The notes under the pieces: model-generated
Told to the model about the DNA's origin: nothing
Databases searched by the model: none
The model's input: the letters and a program-made list of their open reading frames with translations, nothing else
Assembly (NCBI GenBank): GCA_035041965.1
Contig: JAPYMA010000340.1
Coordinates: 310,001-374,000 of the forward strand
From: Anisakis pegreffii
Lineage: Eukaryota; Nematoda; Chromadorea; Rhabditida; Anisakidae
DNA: 64,000 bases
Reading direction: 5' to 3'
Shown: piece by piece, positions 1 to 14,000 of the stretch
Numbering within the stretch: the stretch's first letter is position 1
Layout: each line of letters starts with the position of its first letter
Translations under genes and position numbers: made by a program

Positions 1-2
1 TA

Positions 3-164
3 CTCGGCTATATTTATGTGCAAATGGTACTGGAAATTGAACGACAAAAATCGCTATGTAGAAAGCGGCGTGACGAGGCAAGAAAGAAGGAAATGGAAGA
101 GGCAATTGAGCAGGAGGAACAAAACAATGATAATAAGGATGATATGGCTAAAAAAGTTGACTGA
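3..164 (+). CDS. C-terminal exon of an unidentified protein with a charged helical tail
   Basis: An open frame runs from the window edge to a TGA at 162-164 and encodes about 53 residues. It begins with a short hydrophobic stretch (LGYIYVQMVLEIE). A strongly charged, probably helical tail rich in K, R and E follows (RKRRDEARKKEMEEA), then an Asn/Asp-rich end. Composition is far more protein-like than the competing frames. The pattern resembles the end of a last membrane segment followed by a cytoplasmic coiled tail, but I do not recognise the family. The rest of the gene lies left of the window. Its strand is opposite to the perlecan gene whose last visible exon starts 1.8 kb to the right, so it is either nested in a perlecan intron or marks an unexpected gene boundary. 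Confidence 0.5.
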   Translation, partial: LGYIYVQMVLEIERQKSLCRKRRDEARKKEMEEAIEQEEQNNDNKDDMAKKVD

Positions 165-1935
165 TTTGACTGAGTCCTCAGTCATCTTATGGATGAGATA
201 ACTTATCAGGTGTCCCACTTATCTTCCAGCCTAAGTACCTACACCCATGTTCCACATGATTCTGATGATATGATGATAAAAACTTAAAAATTTCAAGCGC
301 TTTCTCTCTTCCAATCATCTGTCCTGTGTTTCTCCGGTCTCTATTTGTGACTATTGCTTTGTTAAATGACCAATGCTTTCCATTTAAAACGCTACTTCAC
401 GATAACATTAGTGATGTCAGATGTGCCAAAGTCTAATAATTATTACGAATTTATCGTTGAATTCGATCGCTTTCCTTGCAATCAGAATAAACTCTCTTCT
501 ACGAAGTCACACTTCCACTGTTCGGGATATCATATCATCTCGCATCCACTGTTCGGTTTCATCGGATTTCACTCGATGGCACTAATTCGACTGCATAATT
601 TAGGAATGTCGCAAAATAAGTCTACATTAAAGACGCTGATAGAAGTGCTAGAGCATTGAATACTCCCAGATAATCAGTTCTTTATGGGTGTTCAAATTTT
701 TCGCCAGATTAGTGATCAAAAAAGTGGCTCGAGAAAAATGCCTCCGAAAAATTAAATTGCCTTGCTCATATATATGATTTACAGTTTATTACTTCTATCT
801 CACTGTTTACCGTATGACATGTGATAGTAGGTAATAAAATTGTCCATCATAAGACTGTATCAAATTCGGCTGAAATCAAACGATTAAGAGATAAAAATGA
901 CAGTAACAATATCAAACTGAAATATTCGGTTTTTTTCGTTATGGGAATCTCAAATATATGGGAAATTATGTCATGAGTCTGGCATTAATTAGCTTATTGG
1001 TATTCATGACTGTCGTCAAGTCATAAAATTAAATTAGCATCCTTCAACTGAAAATGGCTCCAACTCAAAGCTATGCATGCAATTTAATGACGTTGAAAAA
1101 TGATTAACAATAAATAAAAAAAGAATAAAATGTAAGAAATAAAATCTCAGTAATAAATAAAACGTGTCTGATAAACATTGCAACTGATCATTGTGTTTGA
1201 TGATAAAATCAAGCATTTTGCCAATGATTTGTTATCTGAAGGGACCAACAAGGATTCTCTGCATTGAAGAATCTTTTCAAAGCATTTGATCTCTTTAATT
1301 CATCGATATGATATACTCATGGCTCGTAACTAACAAATATTGAGACAACTGAATTCGCAGCGAAAAACGATTGAACTCAGTATAAGTGTCCAAAATGAAT
1401 AGAATAAGGCGACTTCTCATTACAATCCTAGAAATCAAATCTCTTTAAGTCAGTTAATTCAGTTATTCAGAACGAGATTTTTAAGAGAAAAATCCTCTCA
1501 TTTTAGCAGATAATATGGCAAAGATGGTGAAACAAGCCTGAGGCTGAAATCAAACTCAAACTTTTGCAGTTAATCGCAGAGTCAATAATCGCTCAATCAT
1601 ATCAAATAGCTTGAGTTATTAGACGCCGAAGTTTTGACATCCAACCACAAGCAAAACAATCAGAGCCATAACGCAACTGCATTCAAAACTTCACATAAAA
1701 AGTGAACGTTGTTATTTGAGTGAATGTTATCAGTTCGACAATAGTGATGAGGCGACAATAACTGAATACGCGTGAACATTCAATTTGTGTTTTATGTGTT
1801 CATGCATTATTCCACAACGAAACCAACTTCGAATCAAGTGTTATTTTTTGTGCTGATTGAACAAAAAAAAACAAAAATTCCACCAGCAAAACCAACGAAG
1901 ACCACGAAAAAGTCTGAAATTAACCACCGACTTAC
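165..1935. other. Non-coding stretch between the left-edge exon and the last visible perlecan exon
   Basis: I see no convincing exon here on either strand. A 97-codon plus-strand frame at 366-659 has no start context, splice context or domain. The minus strand should hold the intron after the 1936-2061 LDLa exon, whose donor is a good GTAAGTC. No further LDLa, Ig or laminin-type exon is visible. Confidence 0.5.
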
Positions 1936-2061
1936 CGCAGTGCATCTCGTCGCTTTCATCCTCGCATTGTGTTTCACCGTCGCATCGTGCCTCGATCGGA
2001 AGACATTTACCGTCACCGCATTCCCAATTCGATGTTGGACATTTACGTAGTGTGTGAAGAA
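1936..2061 (-). CDS. unc-52: Perlecan LDLa exon (last visible)
   Basis: Acceptor aacattttag, donor CTGCG|GTAAGTC, 126 bases, phase 1 at both ends, the same length and phase as the 9395-9520 LDLa exon. It encodes a full module: [31 protein letters not shown]. The phase does not fit the exon at 6184-6400, so an exon of phase 2 to 1 must lie in 2062-6183 if both belong to one transcript. Confidence 0.8.
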
Positions 2062-5000
2062 CTAAAATGTTAAAAACAAAACAATAAACACACATAGATT
2101 CTGGTGAACAATCAACGATTTAGTAAACAATTAACATATTTCAACAAAAAAATGAACAATTTAATAAGCAAATAAAAAAGTCCGTTGACAATTCGGTGAA
2201 CATCGAAACAAATTGTACGACGCATACAAAATCACCATTTGCACTGACGAAAATGAAACTCAAAGATTTTCACATGGACAGCGGACATATTACATTAATT
2301 GTGAAACGTAAGAGTTCTTTGAAAGCAAAACAAAATCTCTGTGAAATCAGAATGCATTTTCGCAACTGAACGAAAGTGTTGCTGATATTGCTGGTGTTAT
2401 TTAATGCTTACGCGGTGATGTTAATAAACAAAAATAAACTCATATTGAAAGCTTGTGAGAAGCCTTCGCAATTGATAGAAGATATCATTAGAGTAGATCA
2501 TTTGAGACGTTAACGAAAGCACAGTGAAAAGCGTGGACTGTTGGGTTATTGAAAATCACTGTTAGATCATTGCATAAAAGCGATAAGTGCTTCGGTATGA
2601 AGACCGGATTCTACTGAATGTTCTTGCTTGATAATTATGAATCTGATCATGAATCCGTCCCATTGCAAACCTTCAGCTTCTAAGCTGCTTAAAACTCTTC
2701 AATTGCCTCCTTAACTGTCTCATATCTATCCATCTATCCTGTTGACCAAGAGTTCTTCCATTACGTATGATATGCATAAGCTGTTCCAACGAATTCCGAC
2801 GAGTATCTTGTGGTCATGATTTCTCGTGTTTATTTTTAAAACCACTGATAGGATCAATCATTTATGCATCGAAATAGACTGATCGCAATTCGCATCTAAT
2901 ATTGATCCCTTCTAACTTTTCGACCAGTTGTGTGATATTCTCTGTTCATTATTATTTTGCTTATTATAATGCTTCAGTGAGTAATTGTCAATAAAAATTA
3001 TTCACTGAAACGTTGACAGTGAATGTGTTAGTTCTAACTTCAACTGCTGAGTGCTTTGAACTTATCCAATATTAGCATTGTGAATTTATTATTGCTGCTG
3101 TTGAAGTTGATGTCAACAAATCGGATCAGCAATTAATCGGTAAATAAACACCATAAAGATATCCACTTAATCAGCTCAGTACAATTCGTTGTCTTGCCTC
3201 TTTTAGCCTCTGTTATAATAACAATCTCTAACTCACTCATACTTAACCATATAACTCACTTCTTTCTATATATGCAGACCTAATCAAATGAATCAGACCA
3301 TCAACAGATTTACCGAAATTCCTAGCAATTCATCTCTTTTGATTTGGGGATTCTGGTGGTCAATGAACTGGTCAATAACAGGAATCGCTGAGAACCTACG
3401 GTAGATATTCTGCAGCTTGTAAGTATCAGATCAAATCAAATGGTAAACTGATAAGTGATAGTGCTACTTCGACATCGATCTAGCGCAATAATCGCGAGAA
3501 GCAATATGATTGAATGAAATGATTAGCATCGTTTTCGCCATATTTGTGGCTCATACTTGCCGTCATATTGCTTGGCAAAATAATTGTATGGGATACGCAA
3601 CGTTGGGGTTCAACTGAAGATTTAACAACACTAAAGTTGAGGCGACATTAGGAGCAGATAAAGCATGATATTTTGCAGGTGAACGTATTCGTTCATTTTA
3701 AGCAAAGGAAGTATTAAAAAAGAAGTTTCATCCGTAATGAAATTTGTTGATATTGGAGAATGAGTAAAGTTTTAGCAGAAGACGGAGGGCAATGAAGGCA
3801 ATAGGACGAATTGAATTCAGAAATGAATTCAAAACTGAGTGCAATGAAAAAAAAAAGAACTAACGGTTTGTTCTACAACACTGTGACTCTATGCAGGCTG
3901 TTTCTGAAGGGCACACTGAATGACTCCAACAATACGTCGAACCATGCCTGCAAAAAGTTTTCATTATTTCGCTGTAATAAACTTCGACTGAATATCATCT
4001 GAGGCAATGATCTTTCGAAGATTGATAAGGTCTTATGACATGATAAACATATCATGTCGACTTCAATCACTTTCAATTACGACCCGTAATCCAGAATATA
4101 CCTCGAGAATATATTATAAACGAAAGCTCCAAAATGAAGAAACATTTTTAGTTTAATCTTCGAGTCAAACTTATCATCCGACTAAAATTATCATATGCAT
4201 TTGGAAATGATTTCGAACTGACAGAGAGCTAATTGTGTCTTATCGAAATTGATTCATATAATGTTCTTGAATAGATTCAGTGTGAAATCGTAGCTGAAGC
4301 TTCAATCCGAACAAAAAGAACAGCTGAAGTCATTCAGACTTCTAAGACAAACCCCTGGAAGTTCAAATTTTAGTCCCATGATTCTGATATTGTCACGAAC
4401 ACATTCCTGTCAAACTCCTCAAATGTAACCTCAAACCACTTAGACCTATCTCTCAATTAATCGAATTCATCACTTCTAATTCTGATTATCCTGTCAATAT
4501 TGCGTCATAGATCGCACTCTCATATCGTACGCAATCACAAAAATAACCTTGATAGTAATTACTATTCATATCCATCAAATCTTATCTATATCTATAACAG
4601 TTTTTACCTACATATTGATTTCTATGATACAAACCGCAACATACGAACGTTTTAACGTATTACGAACGTGAAAACGTTTTAATATTCGTTTCTAATTCGA
4701 CAAGTTACGTAATTTTGCTTATTGTTAGTGCAACTTTCGGCTTAATCATCACTACTTCCATGATAACCCCGTGAACTTATAGCTAGACTGTACACGATGC
4801 TTCGAACAAATTATCAGTTCAGTTGAAAAATCAATTATTTTCTGTTATTTACAAGATCGATGCTTATTGATCACCATGCTTATTGATCACTAAGCTTCCC
4901 CAACCACCATGATCATTGCATAATATGAATCTGATCGTTCATTTTTTCCGGCTATGGTCTGAGATGGACGTTAAATAGTCTTGAATCTGAGATTATGCTC

Positions 5001-8000
5001 TTATTTTATCGAACAGATTAATCCTCTTGTGTTACACCACTAAGCTGCTATAATATCCAAAGAATTTTGTTCACCAGTATGCAGACTATGTTTTTGCTAA
5101 CTAACATTGAATACATTCGCAGTCGGTGTTGATTTTTTTACGAATTCAGACGAATATCGCCGATGGTTGGTGCAGATAAGCGCAGTCAAGAAAGAAACTG
5201 ACTGCATGCCGAGTGAATTCATTTACAAGCGAACATAATCTCTACCAGTATCAAGCATTTGTGTGTTCATTGTTCCAACAGATTTGGACATTTTAAAAAT
5301 ATTTTCACAGCTTTTTTGTGGCTCATTCCACGCCAACTCCAGACATTATTACATTTGAGTGGCGCCATGATTCGAATATTCGTTTTGAATCAAATCGCTT
5401 CTGACTGCAATGCACCAAGCGAAGTCAGCGGAGAACGGACGGTAAAATGCGCTATCTATCGTAATTTATTCATGCACTACTCATCTGTCTACTACTCGTG
5501 TTTAGATTTAGTGATGCGTCGATGGCTGCAGTTTCGATGGATCACAATTTTGCACTTATAGTAATACTAATCACGGGAACGATTGTGATTTCGAACGCAA
5601 TAATAGTAGTATTGGTTTTGCATGATTTTCGACCTAATTCGTGTCATTTCTGCAAAACTATCGAGAAGCATGCGACACGATCACGCACTCAATCCTCTTT
5701 CGACTTGCACATTTCAATGTCTACCGTGCAACAATCGCTTGCGAGCATTCTTGACGAATACATAATATAACAAAATTTTTGTCCCAGTTTGACTTCTATA
5801 GGTCACTGGTGTTCTATTGATCACTTACACATGTTTAAAATATATCAGAGCACTTACAATTAGATTTTTATTAACTATTACCAATTATGTTAAAGGCTCA
5901 GAAATTTTGTCTAGAAGTAGGGCAATGTCAGGAAAGGACTGAATACATTCCGGCAGCAGATGCAGACCATGTTTTCACACATTATTCTAAAGAAGATTAA
6001 AATTTCTTGCGACTTGATCAAATTTGCTCATGTCAATGGAAAATCTAATGCAGCTTCAGTGAATACATTGTATCCATTAATGTGTTCTCTATGCTTAAAT
6101 TCCTCATCGGAAGCTTTCATGACCACAAACGGAAGCATCAAATGAATATCAGTGATACAGACTGAATAAAATCAATCACTTACAAGCTGTATTCAGGCGT
6201 TGAACCATCCGGACAAGGCACGTTCGAATGATGTGCCTGATGTGGTGGGAAAATCATGGTGAGTTGAGTTTTCTTTTTGTGAGTACAGTTCGTTTCATCG
6301 CTTCCATCTCGACAATCCTCTACGCCATCGCAGTGCATCGATTTCGGCAAACACGCACCGTCACTTCTGCATTGCAGCTCGTTGGATGCACATTTCGGAT
6401 CTGCAAAATCCAAATCAAATCTCCCAGTGTGCTTAGCCGAGACCAGTTCAAGTTTTTATTCTGATTATTATCTTGGAATTGGTAAAGAGGCAAAAGAAAA
6501 TCTGAAGCAACGAGAGGATTGAGCTAACTTACGATTGCAGTTGCTTTCGTCGTCACCATCCGGACAGTCTTTACGACCATCGCAGAATCTCGAATGCGGC
6601 AGACAATGGCCTGATCGGCATGCTTTCTGGTCGTGCGGACAGGACACTTTGTATTGACGGTGATGAACTGGCTGTTGAGGTCGGTGCGCATGCTGGTGTT
6701 GTTGAGCCTGCTTTGGAATCACTCGTACATCGACGACCGCTTCTAGGCCGAGCCCTTCAAGTGTTACCTTGTATCGGCCTGCGTCTTCGTCAGTCACATT
6801 CGCCAGTTTGAGGAAGTATCGTTCAGAAGAACGGTACGCATGAATGCGGGGATCTTTCTTGATCGTTAGACCACCTTGAGCAATGATTTCGCCATTTTTT
6901 GACCATATCACCTGCAAGCTTATTGTTTACCTAAGATACTCGTCACACTGTGAATCATTTGGACGAACAGATTTCGATAGCCATCTCACGATCAAATTTG
7001 TTCTCAGTGATTGTTTCCTGAATGATTAATATATTCATCAATGATAAAACCTGAACAAACAGATAAGAAGTATTCACGCAATGCACTCAAATCATCTCCC
7101 ATTCTCTGGGCTGATGTGTTTCCAAAAGTATTGAGTTACGACACACATACTACGTAACTGATATGAGACAATTTTTTGCTAATAAGATGATTCTGCGATG
7201 ATGAGCAGTAGGATAAAGTTAATCATTACGTGAGCTTCAACTTTTGATCTCAAGATACAGCGATGGTTGCTGGATCTTTTAGGTTCTCAATGAAAATACC
7301 TAATCAATTTAGAACATCTTAGTAATTAAGAAACATCTCACATCCCCGCCCTAATCATTGAATATGCGTTATTCCCTCTGAATTTTCCAAATTCTGCTGC
7401 CTACATATGACTGGAACAGTTTCTTCCCCCAAAATATCACTTATGACAAATCTGCTTATGGTAAGCCAAATATCCGTTTGACGATTAATCGAGGTGAAGA
7501 TCAATCAAACTTTGAGAGCACTTTGGATTATCTCTAATAATAACATACTTTTCTGAGCCGGCATTTCTTCAGAAGATATGCGTATATGATCGAGTATGGC
7601 AAAATTATGAGTAGACCAAATGCTCACAAAGATTCCGCACAATGCAATATTCTTTGTCAAAGGATGTGGATTGAGCAAAAAAACTATCAGACTTCCTTTG
7701 AAAGGAATTTTCTTAATGAAGAATTGTACTTCCAGCAGCCAGATTATGCTATGTTCTCGTGAGTTTATTTCTTGTTTTAAGGTTCTCAAAATGCTTACGT
7801 CCCCTACGTGATTGATAAGAATGTTTACGGTGGCCAAAATACAATTTTATGACAATTTTTGCGTTTCTTTGAGGGAGGTGCCTTGCAGATAAGCATATCA
7901 CGTGCTCTTTTTTTGGTTTATTTCAACATGAACATCTGACAATCATGACAAATGTATTTTTGTGCATTTTTGCGTACTCGACGCCACTGACGCCATGTCC

Positions 8001-11000
8001 CACGGTACATCAATCATGTAATCCTGTGCACCTTATCTTACCCTTCGTGCCATCAGTTTCCCACATAAGCTACCTTATCTTAAAACATTTGAGCAGAAAA
8101 CGATAAAATTCATCGGTTATCATCGATGAGTACTTGTGAATGTGGTAAATCCATTGATTTGAAAGGTTCATGATCTTTAAGTTGCTTGTAATCCTGTCTA
8201 ATCCGGTCCAATCTGAGTCTGTTATCTGACAAACTTATCTGTTGTTCTACAGTTTTTTTTGAGACGCCTCTAATCCCACTCATCGGTGCGATAAAAAAGT
8301 GCTCGGTGGAATTCGTTTGGGAAAACAACACAAATTCCACAACGTTTAATGTGTACATTGTTATTGTCTAGATTGTGTTTGTATATTGTCAATAGAACGG
8401 CTGAACGAGGTCATAACTTCCCGTTGAGAGCATTGCTTAGTGATGTTGCGAATAAAATGAATTATATCGAGTGCTGCTGTGGAAGATTGTTAAGTTGCAT
8501 TTGGTAAGCATTAGAAATTCAAATACACAAGAAAATGATGACCAAACATCTCACATTAGCAGTTGCGAACGCTCTCATATATGATAAATGAAATAAAGGC
8601 ATTTACGAACAAAGTTGCGAAAATAACACGATAGTACTCGCGCATCACCTATGATTTATGGACATATGAATGTTCGGTGCCATAAATGCTACGATCATAA
8701 GAGAGTAGCATTCATAAAGAATGTTGAACATTATTTCGTTCACCACTACAGATGTGAATCTTAAATTAAGCTGCCTCCTTAGAATATTGCTAGAGAAAGT
8801 GCCCAAGTGATCATCCACACAGATCATTTCGATTCGAGCTATATCCATTGTTAGCCGTCAGTGACAGATGGAAAAGTCCTTTCAAAGTCAATTCAGTAAT
8901 TCTACTACTTCATGTTATGGCCATGATATGCTTAAGTTAATGTTAAGCTATAGCAAAAACAAATTGTGCAATATTAATCAGCACGAATCGATTGGCACAG
9001 TTAAAATTTCGGCAATTGAATACCTGATGATCTGGTGGGAGTTGCCGAATCGTAACCGATAGTTCAACGGTTTGATCGGAGTGAACATCGAAATGTGACG
9101 CCAGAGGATGAATGATCGGTGTCAGACGAGAACATAGTGCTGCAAAAGAAATTAGAAATTCACTCACCAAAATATAACTTCTCGGTCATATTTCATCGAA
9201 GATTGTTGCTATGTTATCATTGACTGATCATGAATTAAGCGAAAATTCGGCATATTTAAACGGTGAATCGGAAATTAAGTCTTGGACACAATTAGATTCC
9301 ATAAATAGCCGACTTGGATCAATACGATTGAATGACAAACAGCGACTGGATTAGGGGATATTTTGAGATTTAAGAAATACGCTCAAGCACTAACCGTATT
9401 CTTCCAGTTCATCACTGCCATCCGCGCAATCCTTGAATCGATTACACCGTAATCTCGGATCAATGCATCTACCGTCTCCCTTGCAAGTGAACTGCTCGGC
9501 TCCACAACTACTGACTGTTTCTGAAAGAACACTTGTTATATCGGAGATCCCGATGTTCACCGCTGAATTATCACTCATATAAAGCTCCATTGAAGATCAC
9601 ATTTTGATTATGTCCTGTACATTTTCTCAGCAAGCTGCAAGTTAAAAATGCTGCGAGTTAATTTATTTTCCATGGCTCTTAACGCATTGTTATTCAACCA
9701 ATGCAATGCGCATTCCTCGCTCTTCAATGCAATTCTCTCAGCTGTTTGATCGTTCAGATCAACGTTTTCAAAGTGTTACATTATAGTTCAACGGAAAATG
9801 ATGCTGAACTACACTTGGAATCTGCTTGTAAATGGAATTGGATTGAAACAATCTGGGACATTTTCGAAAATTGTTCGAGGATCAAGGAAAACTTAGATCA
9901 GTGCTTGTCACTTCCCACTTGCAAGTACACGTAAACTGAATTTAGGCGCACTCAGTATTTTACATGACATGAAAATTTATTCGCCGATCTATGCGATAAA
10001 GAACGGATATTCTCTCGCGATATCAGCTATTCAAATTCATGCATTTGGAATTTTGATGTTCAATGAAGTTATGTGGATGTTTTTTATCATTTTTATCATT
10101 TTTTATCATTTTATCGCCTCTTTGTCATTAGAATTATTATTGTTTTGCCATAATCATTTGTCGATCGCTCAGTATTGGATAGTTTGCTGGTTTATTTATC
10201 GATGCTGGATGCTATAGCTCGATGTTTCGTACAGTTGATAAAACAATTCAACAACAACAGCAACAATACCAGCTCATAATCAGAAGGCACCATCTTCATC
10301 GGTCAACAATCATTGCCCCTTATCAAAACAACCAAAAATACTAACGCAAGCAATTATAAACAAACGAATGTATGTAACGATTTCAATTGCATTTAATAGT
10401 GAATAATTTATGCTAACATCACTTCGTTTTGTAAATTAGCTTTAGCGCCTCTTCACATTGAACACAAACACATGAAAATGTTGTTGATCATTCCGCACTG
10501 TCATGCATCGTTTCAGCATTGAAACATGCAGCGATAAAATGTTTTTATAACCGTACTGATACAATAAAAATGTGTAGTAGCCAAAAAACAAGGTCATAAA
10601 TGTTTGTATAATGCATAAATCTATGCATAATCATTTCATAAACCATTTAATAGGACGCCTTCTAGCTTCTGCTCTTTTTTTTTTGAATAGCTCTCATCAA
10701 ATTCTATTCTCCATCTATTTTGATTCATATCAATAGCAGAAGGCAGGCAATAATCGCAGCGTAAACCACCGTAAATTTAATAGCCGTTTACCTGGTGATG
10801 ATTTTAATTGCTATGGGTATGCTCACCTGCAGCTTACAGAGCAGTCGATCTGCTTACAGAACTCGATTCTCATTTCGGTTACATAAAATGAATTACGGAT
10901 AAACAACGCACGAAGAAACAATTCTACAGTGAATTGCTGACCGTTCAACGCTACTTTTTTTATCGTTAGCATTTGGCATAGTTGATCCAATTTCGAACAT

Positions 11001-14000
11001 GTAGCAGATCAATTGAAAAAGTTTTGGTGGTGAAAGAATTCAGTGGTTATTGAAGAGGATTTGATCTGTCTGACACGTGAACGGATGCATAGATTTGACT
11101 AGATGATAGCAAGTTTGAGTAGATCATAATCTACTTCACTCAAGTACGGTGTTGGATTATTCGAATTTTTCTAACAACAAGCTTTCTAGTGTGTCTTCGT
11201 GCAAATAGTCTGAGATTTGAAGATAACCACGGACAGCGTGAATGGCATCTAGTATTATCATAAACAAAAGCCAAACAATAATGAGATTAGTTTCAAATTC
11301 ACAATGAATTGCTTAAAGAGATGGATGATTGATGTTGTAATAATGAGGACAGTTATGATCGATTATCTCTGCAGCAAAACGCCATAGCTATTCACACAAT
11401 GAAGTCATTTGACTCAATTTGTCAATTGAAAAGTGTTTATAATGAATTGTATCATTTAGTCAAACAGAGTTCCACTGAAAATTATTTCATCAGCTCGAAA
11501 GAATTCTAACGATGCACTTCGTTTAACTGAAAATCAACACTGAATTATTCTCCGGCACGTGCACTCCTGCACAACCTTTATCGATAGTTTTAATTAAAGG
11601 CTGTAGAACTTTCGAGCACAATTCAAAACGTCCGCATTTTCAGTCCAAAAATGGTCGTAAAATTTGAAAATTAGTTAGAGCTGATATAATATTTGCAGTT
11701 TTTCCTTCAAGCCAACTCACAAGTATTCATAAAATTGCATTGCCTTTTGCAATCTTTATATTTCTATCTTTATATTGCGCCCAATCAATCATCTCACGTG
11801 TTCAAAATGCTCACTTAGCAGAGCGATATTCCAACTGAAACTACTGACCACAATTGTTTTGCAAATATAATGTGTGCAGTTCATTTCACTGCATTATTGA
11901 CGGAATCAAGAAATTTGCTCACTAATCGTACTGCACATTTCACAACTAAATAGCTACTAATCCAGCCGCGTTGTAAGCGCTTATCTGATATTCATTGATA
12001 GCAGCTACTGATAAGACGCACAAAAATTCTTGACAAGTACAAAAATATACACAAGCATTCTTGTGGAATGTCTGTCAGCAACTACTATTTTTTCCTGTTA
12101 TACAAGCCACTGGTAATGACTTAGTAGCCATCGAATGATGAAACGCGTGTAAATTGGTATGCAAGATGAGAAAAAATTAAGGAAGTGCTGCGCAAAAAAA
12201 CGATTTTTCAAAATCAACTCTCGTTTGCTCAAAAAATTCCATTGATATTACGTTTGTTGCTCACTTTCTTGATAAGCTGATAGTACTCTTTGGAATTAAG
12301 GTTTTACGTGAGGCTGTTTCGTTACATGACAAACAGCTGTAGTTATTTTGAGATGAAAAAAATTTAGAATGAGACGCGTCCAATTGTGAGAAATCGAAGA
12401 AGAATCTGAGCTGGAAGTGTTTCTTTCCCTCGATTTGTCTCAAATTTTGCCAATAATTTTTCAGTCGGTCGGAAATATGGCTCTTATCAGTTGAATGCTA
12501 TTGAAAACTGCAATCCTGTTATATAAATTGCAATGTTTCGAATGTGCAAATATGACCAGCGCTGTGAGCTGCTTTGTATTTGCTCGTAGTTTTCTGTGTG
12601 ATTGCAAGAGTGATCATAATATATTGAGAAGAAGAGAATTAAGACTGACGAGAGCAAAGCAATCAAAAAATTAGCAAATGAATAGATGAAATTCACAATG
12701 AACTATTGATTCTAGCTGCTGCTCATTGTTCAAGTTTTTCACTTCATTCTGTTAATATTCATGAAAAATCATCTTGACATGAACAAGTGGGAGAACATTG
12801 AATTCGATGAAGTGAAATTATTATCATTGATAATGGTGTTGTGATGAACATGAACGTTAACAGTGTTATTTTCGGTGACATTCTTATCTTCTTGTATAGA
12901 ATACTTTTCAAACAATTTCTACGTTTGCTAATAATGAGACACACAAAATCATGATGTGTTCTTGTGTTGGCGTGCAGATGAGGTGCGATTTGGTGAGGCT
13001 GAATTTGATAAATTGAGAGAAATTTTTCGCATTTTTTCGATTATCAGTGCTGAAGCGATATTTATAAATCGCAATTTCTTGCAGTTGACATTGACAAGCA
13101 AAATAAAAACAAACAAACAGAAGAAACGAATTCACCCTTGATAACGTGGAACTCGAAGCCTTCATTACTGACAGAAAGTCGTCCTATATGGCCACTACGA
13201 ACCGCACGTTCAATTAGGTGTTTGATGGTCGGTGATGGTCGATCCGAATAGATGTCAACAGTGGCTAGAGTACCAACCACTTGATGGTATCTACAGATAC
13301 AATGTCAAATCAGTGACACATTTCATCACTTGTCAAAATGTTTCAGCTCTGTTAAACTCTTAAAACTGAACCTGTATCTCAACTAGCTGAGCTCACATCC
13401 GAGTTTCTGCCCTCTTCAATCTCCTCAATTCAACGTCTTAGTGTGATATTTTATATCTAGAATTTCCGCAAACACTCGCTCATTTTCGATTCGGTTTTCC
13501 AGTTCACATACCTCTAGCAATTTAGAGTTCTTGCAATTGAGAACGAATTTCAGTCAATAGTGAACGATTATGAGTGATAAGCCTGATGTGCTTGATATAG
13601 TTTGCTATCAAATGACAACAAAACGATGGAATGCGACATTTGAAAGGTAAATTTCAAAGCGAAAAAACGTTTTCTCAAATTTTAAAAGCGAAAATGATAT
13701 GCTTGCATGCCGTTTTGTGTTCACACGGACTACGACATAAACACAAACTATTGAAGGAACCATGGTTTGAAGTGGGTGATTTCGGAATACCGATAAATTA
13801 ATCAAACAAAAGTGATTGTTGCAAATCATATTAATTTCAGTCTACCATTCTGGCAATACTAGTTAATGTTCTGCGCGAATCGCTGATTCTTAATGGGAGC
13901 TTCATAACGAACCTATGGAATGTTCTAATGGTGAACCTATCGGCAGCCTAATACATCTAGGTTTCAGTTCAAATCATAGCGTATTATGAATCAATGTGAA

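Noticed and set aside
366..659. 97-codon plus-strand frame near the left edge
   Set aside because: No family similarity, no supporting splice sites; likely chance.
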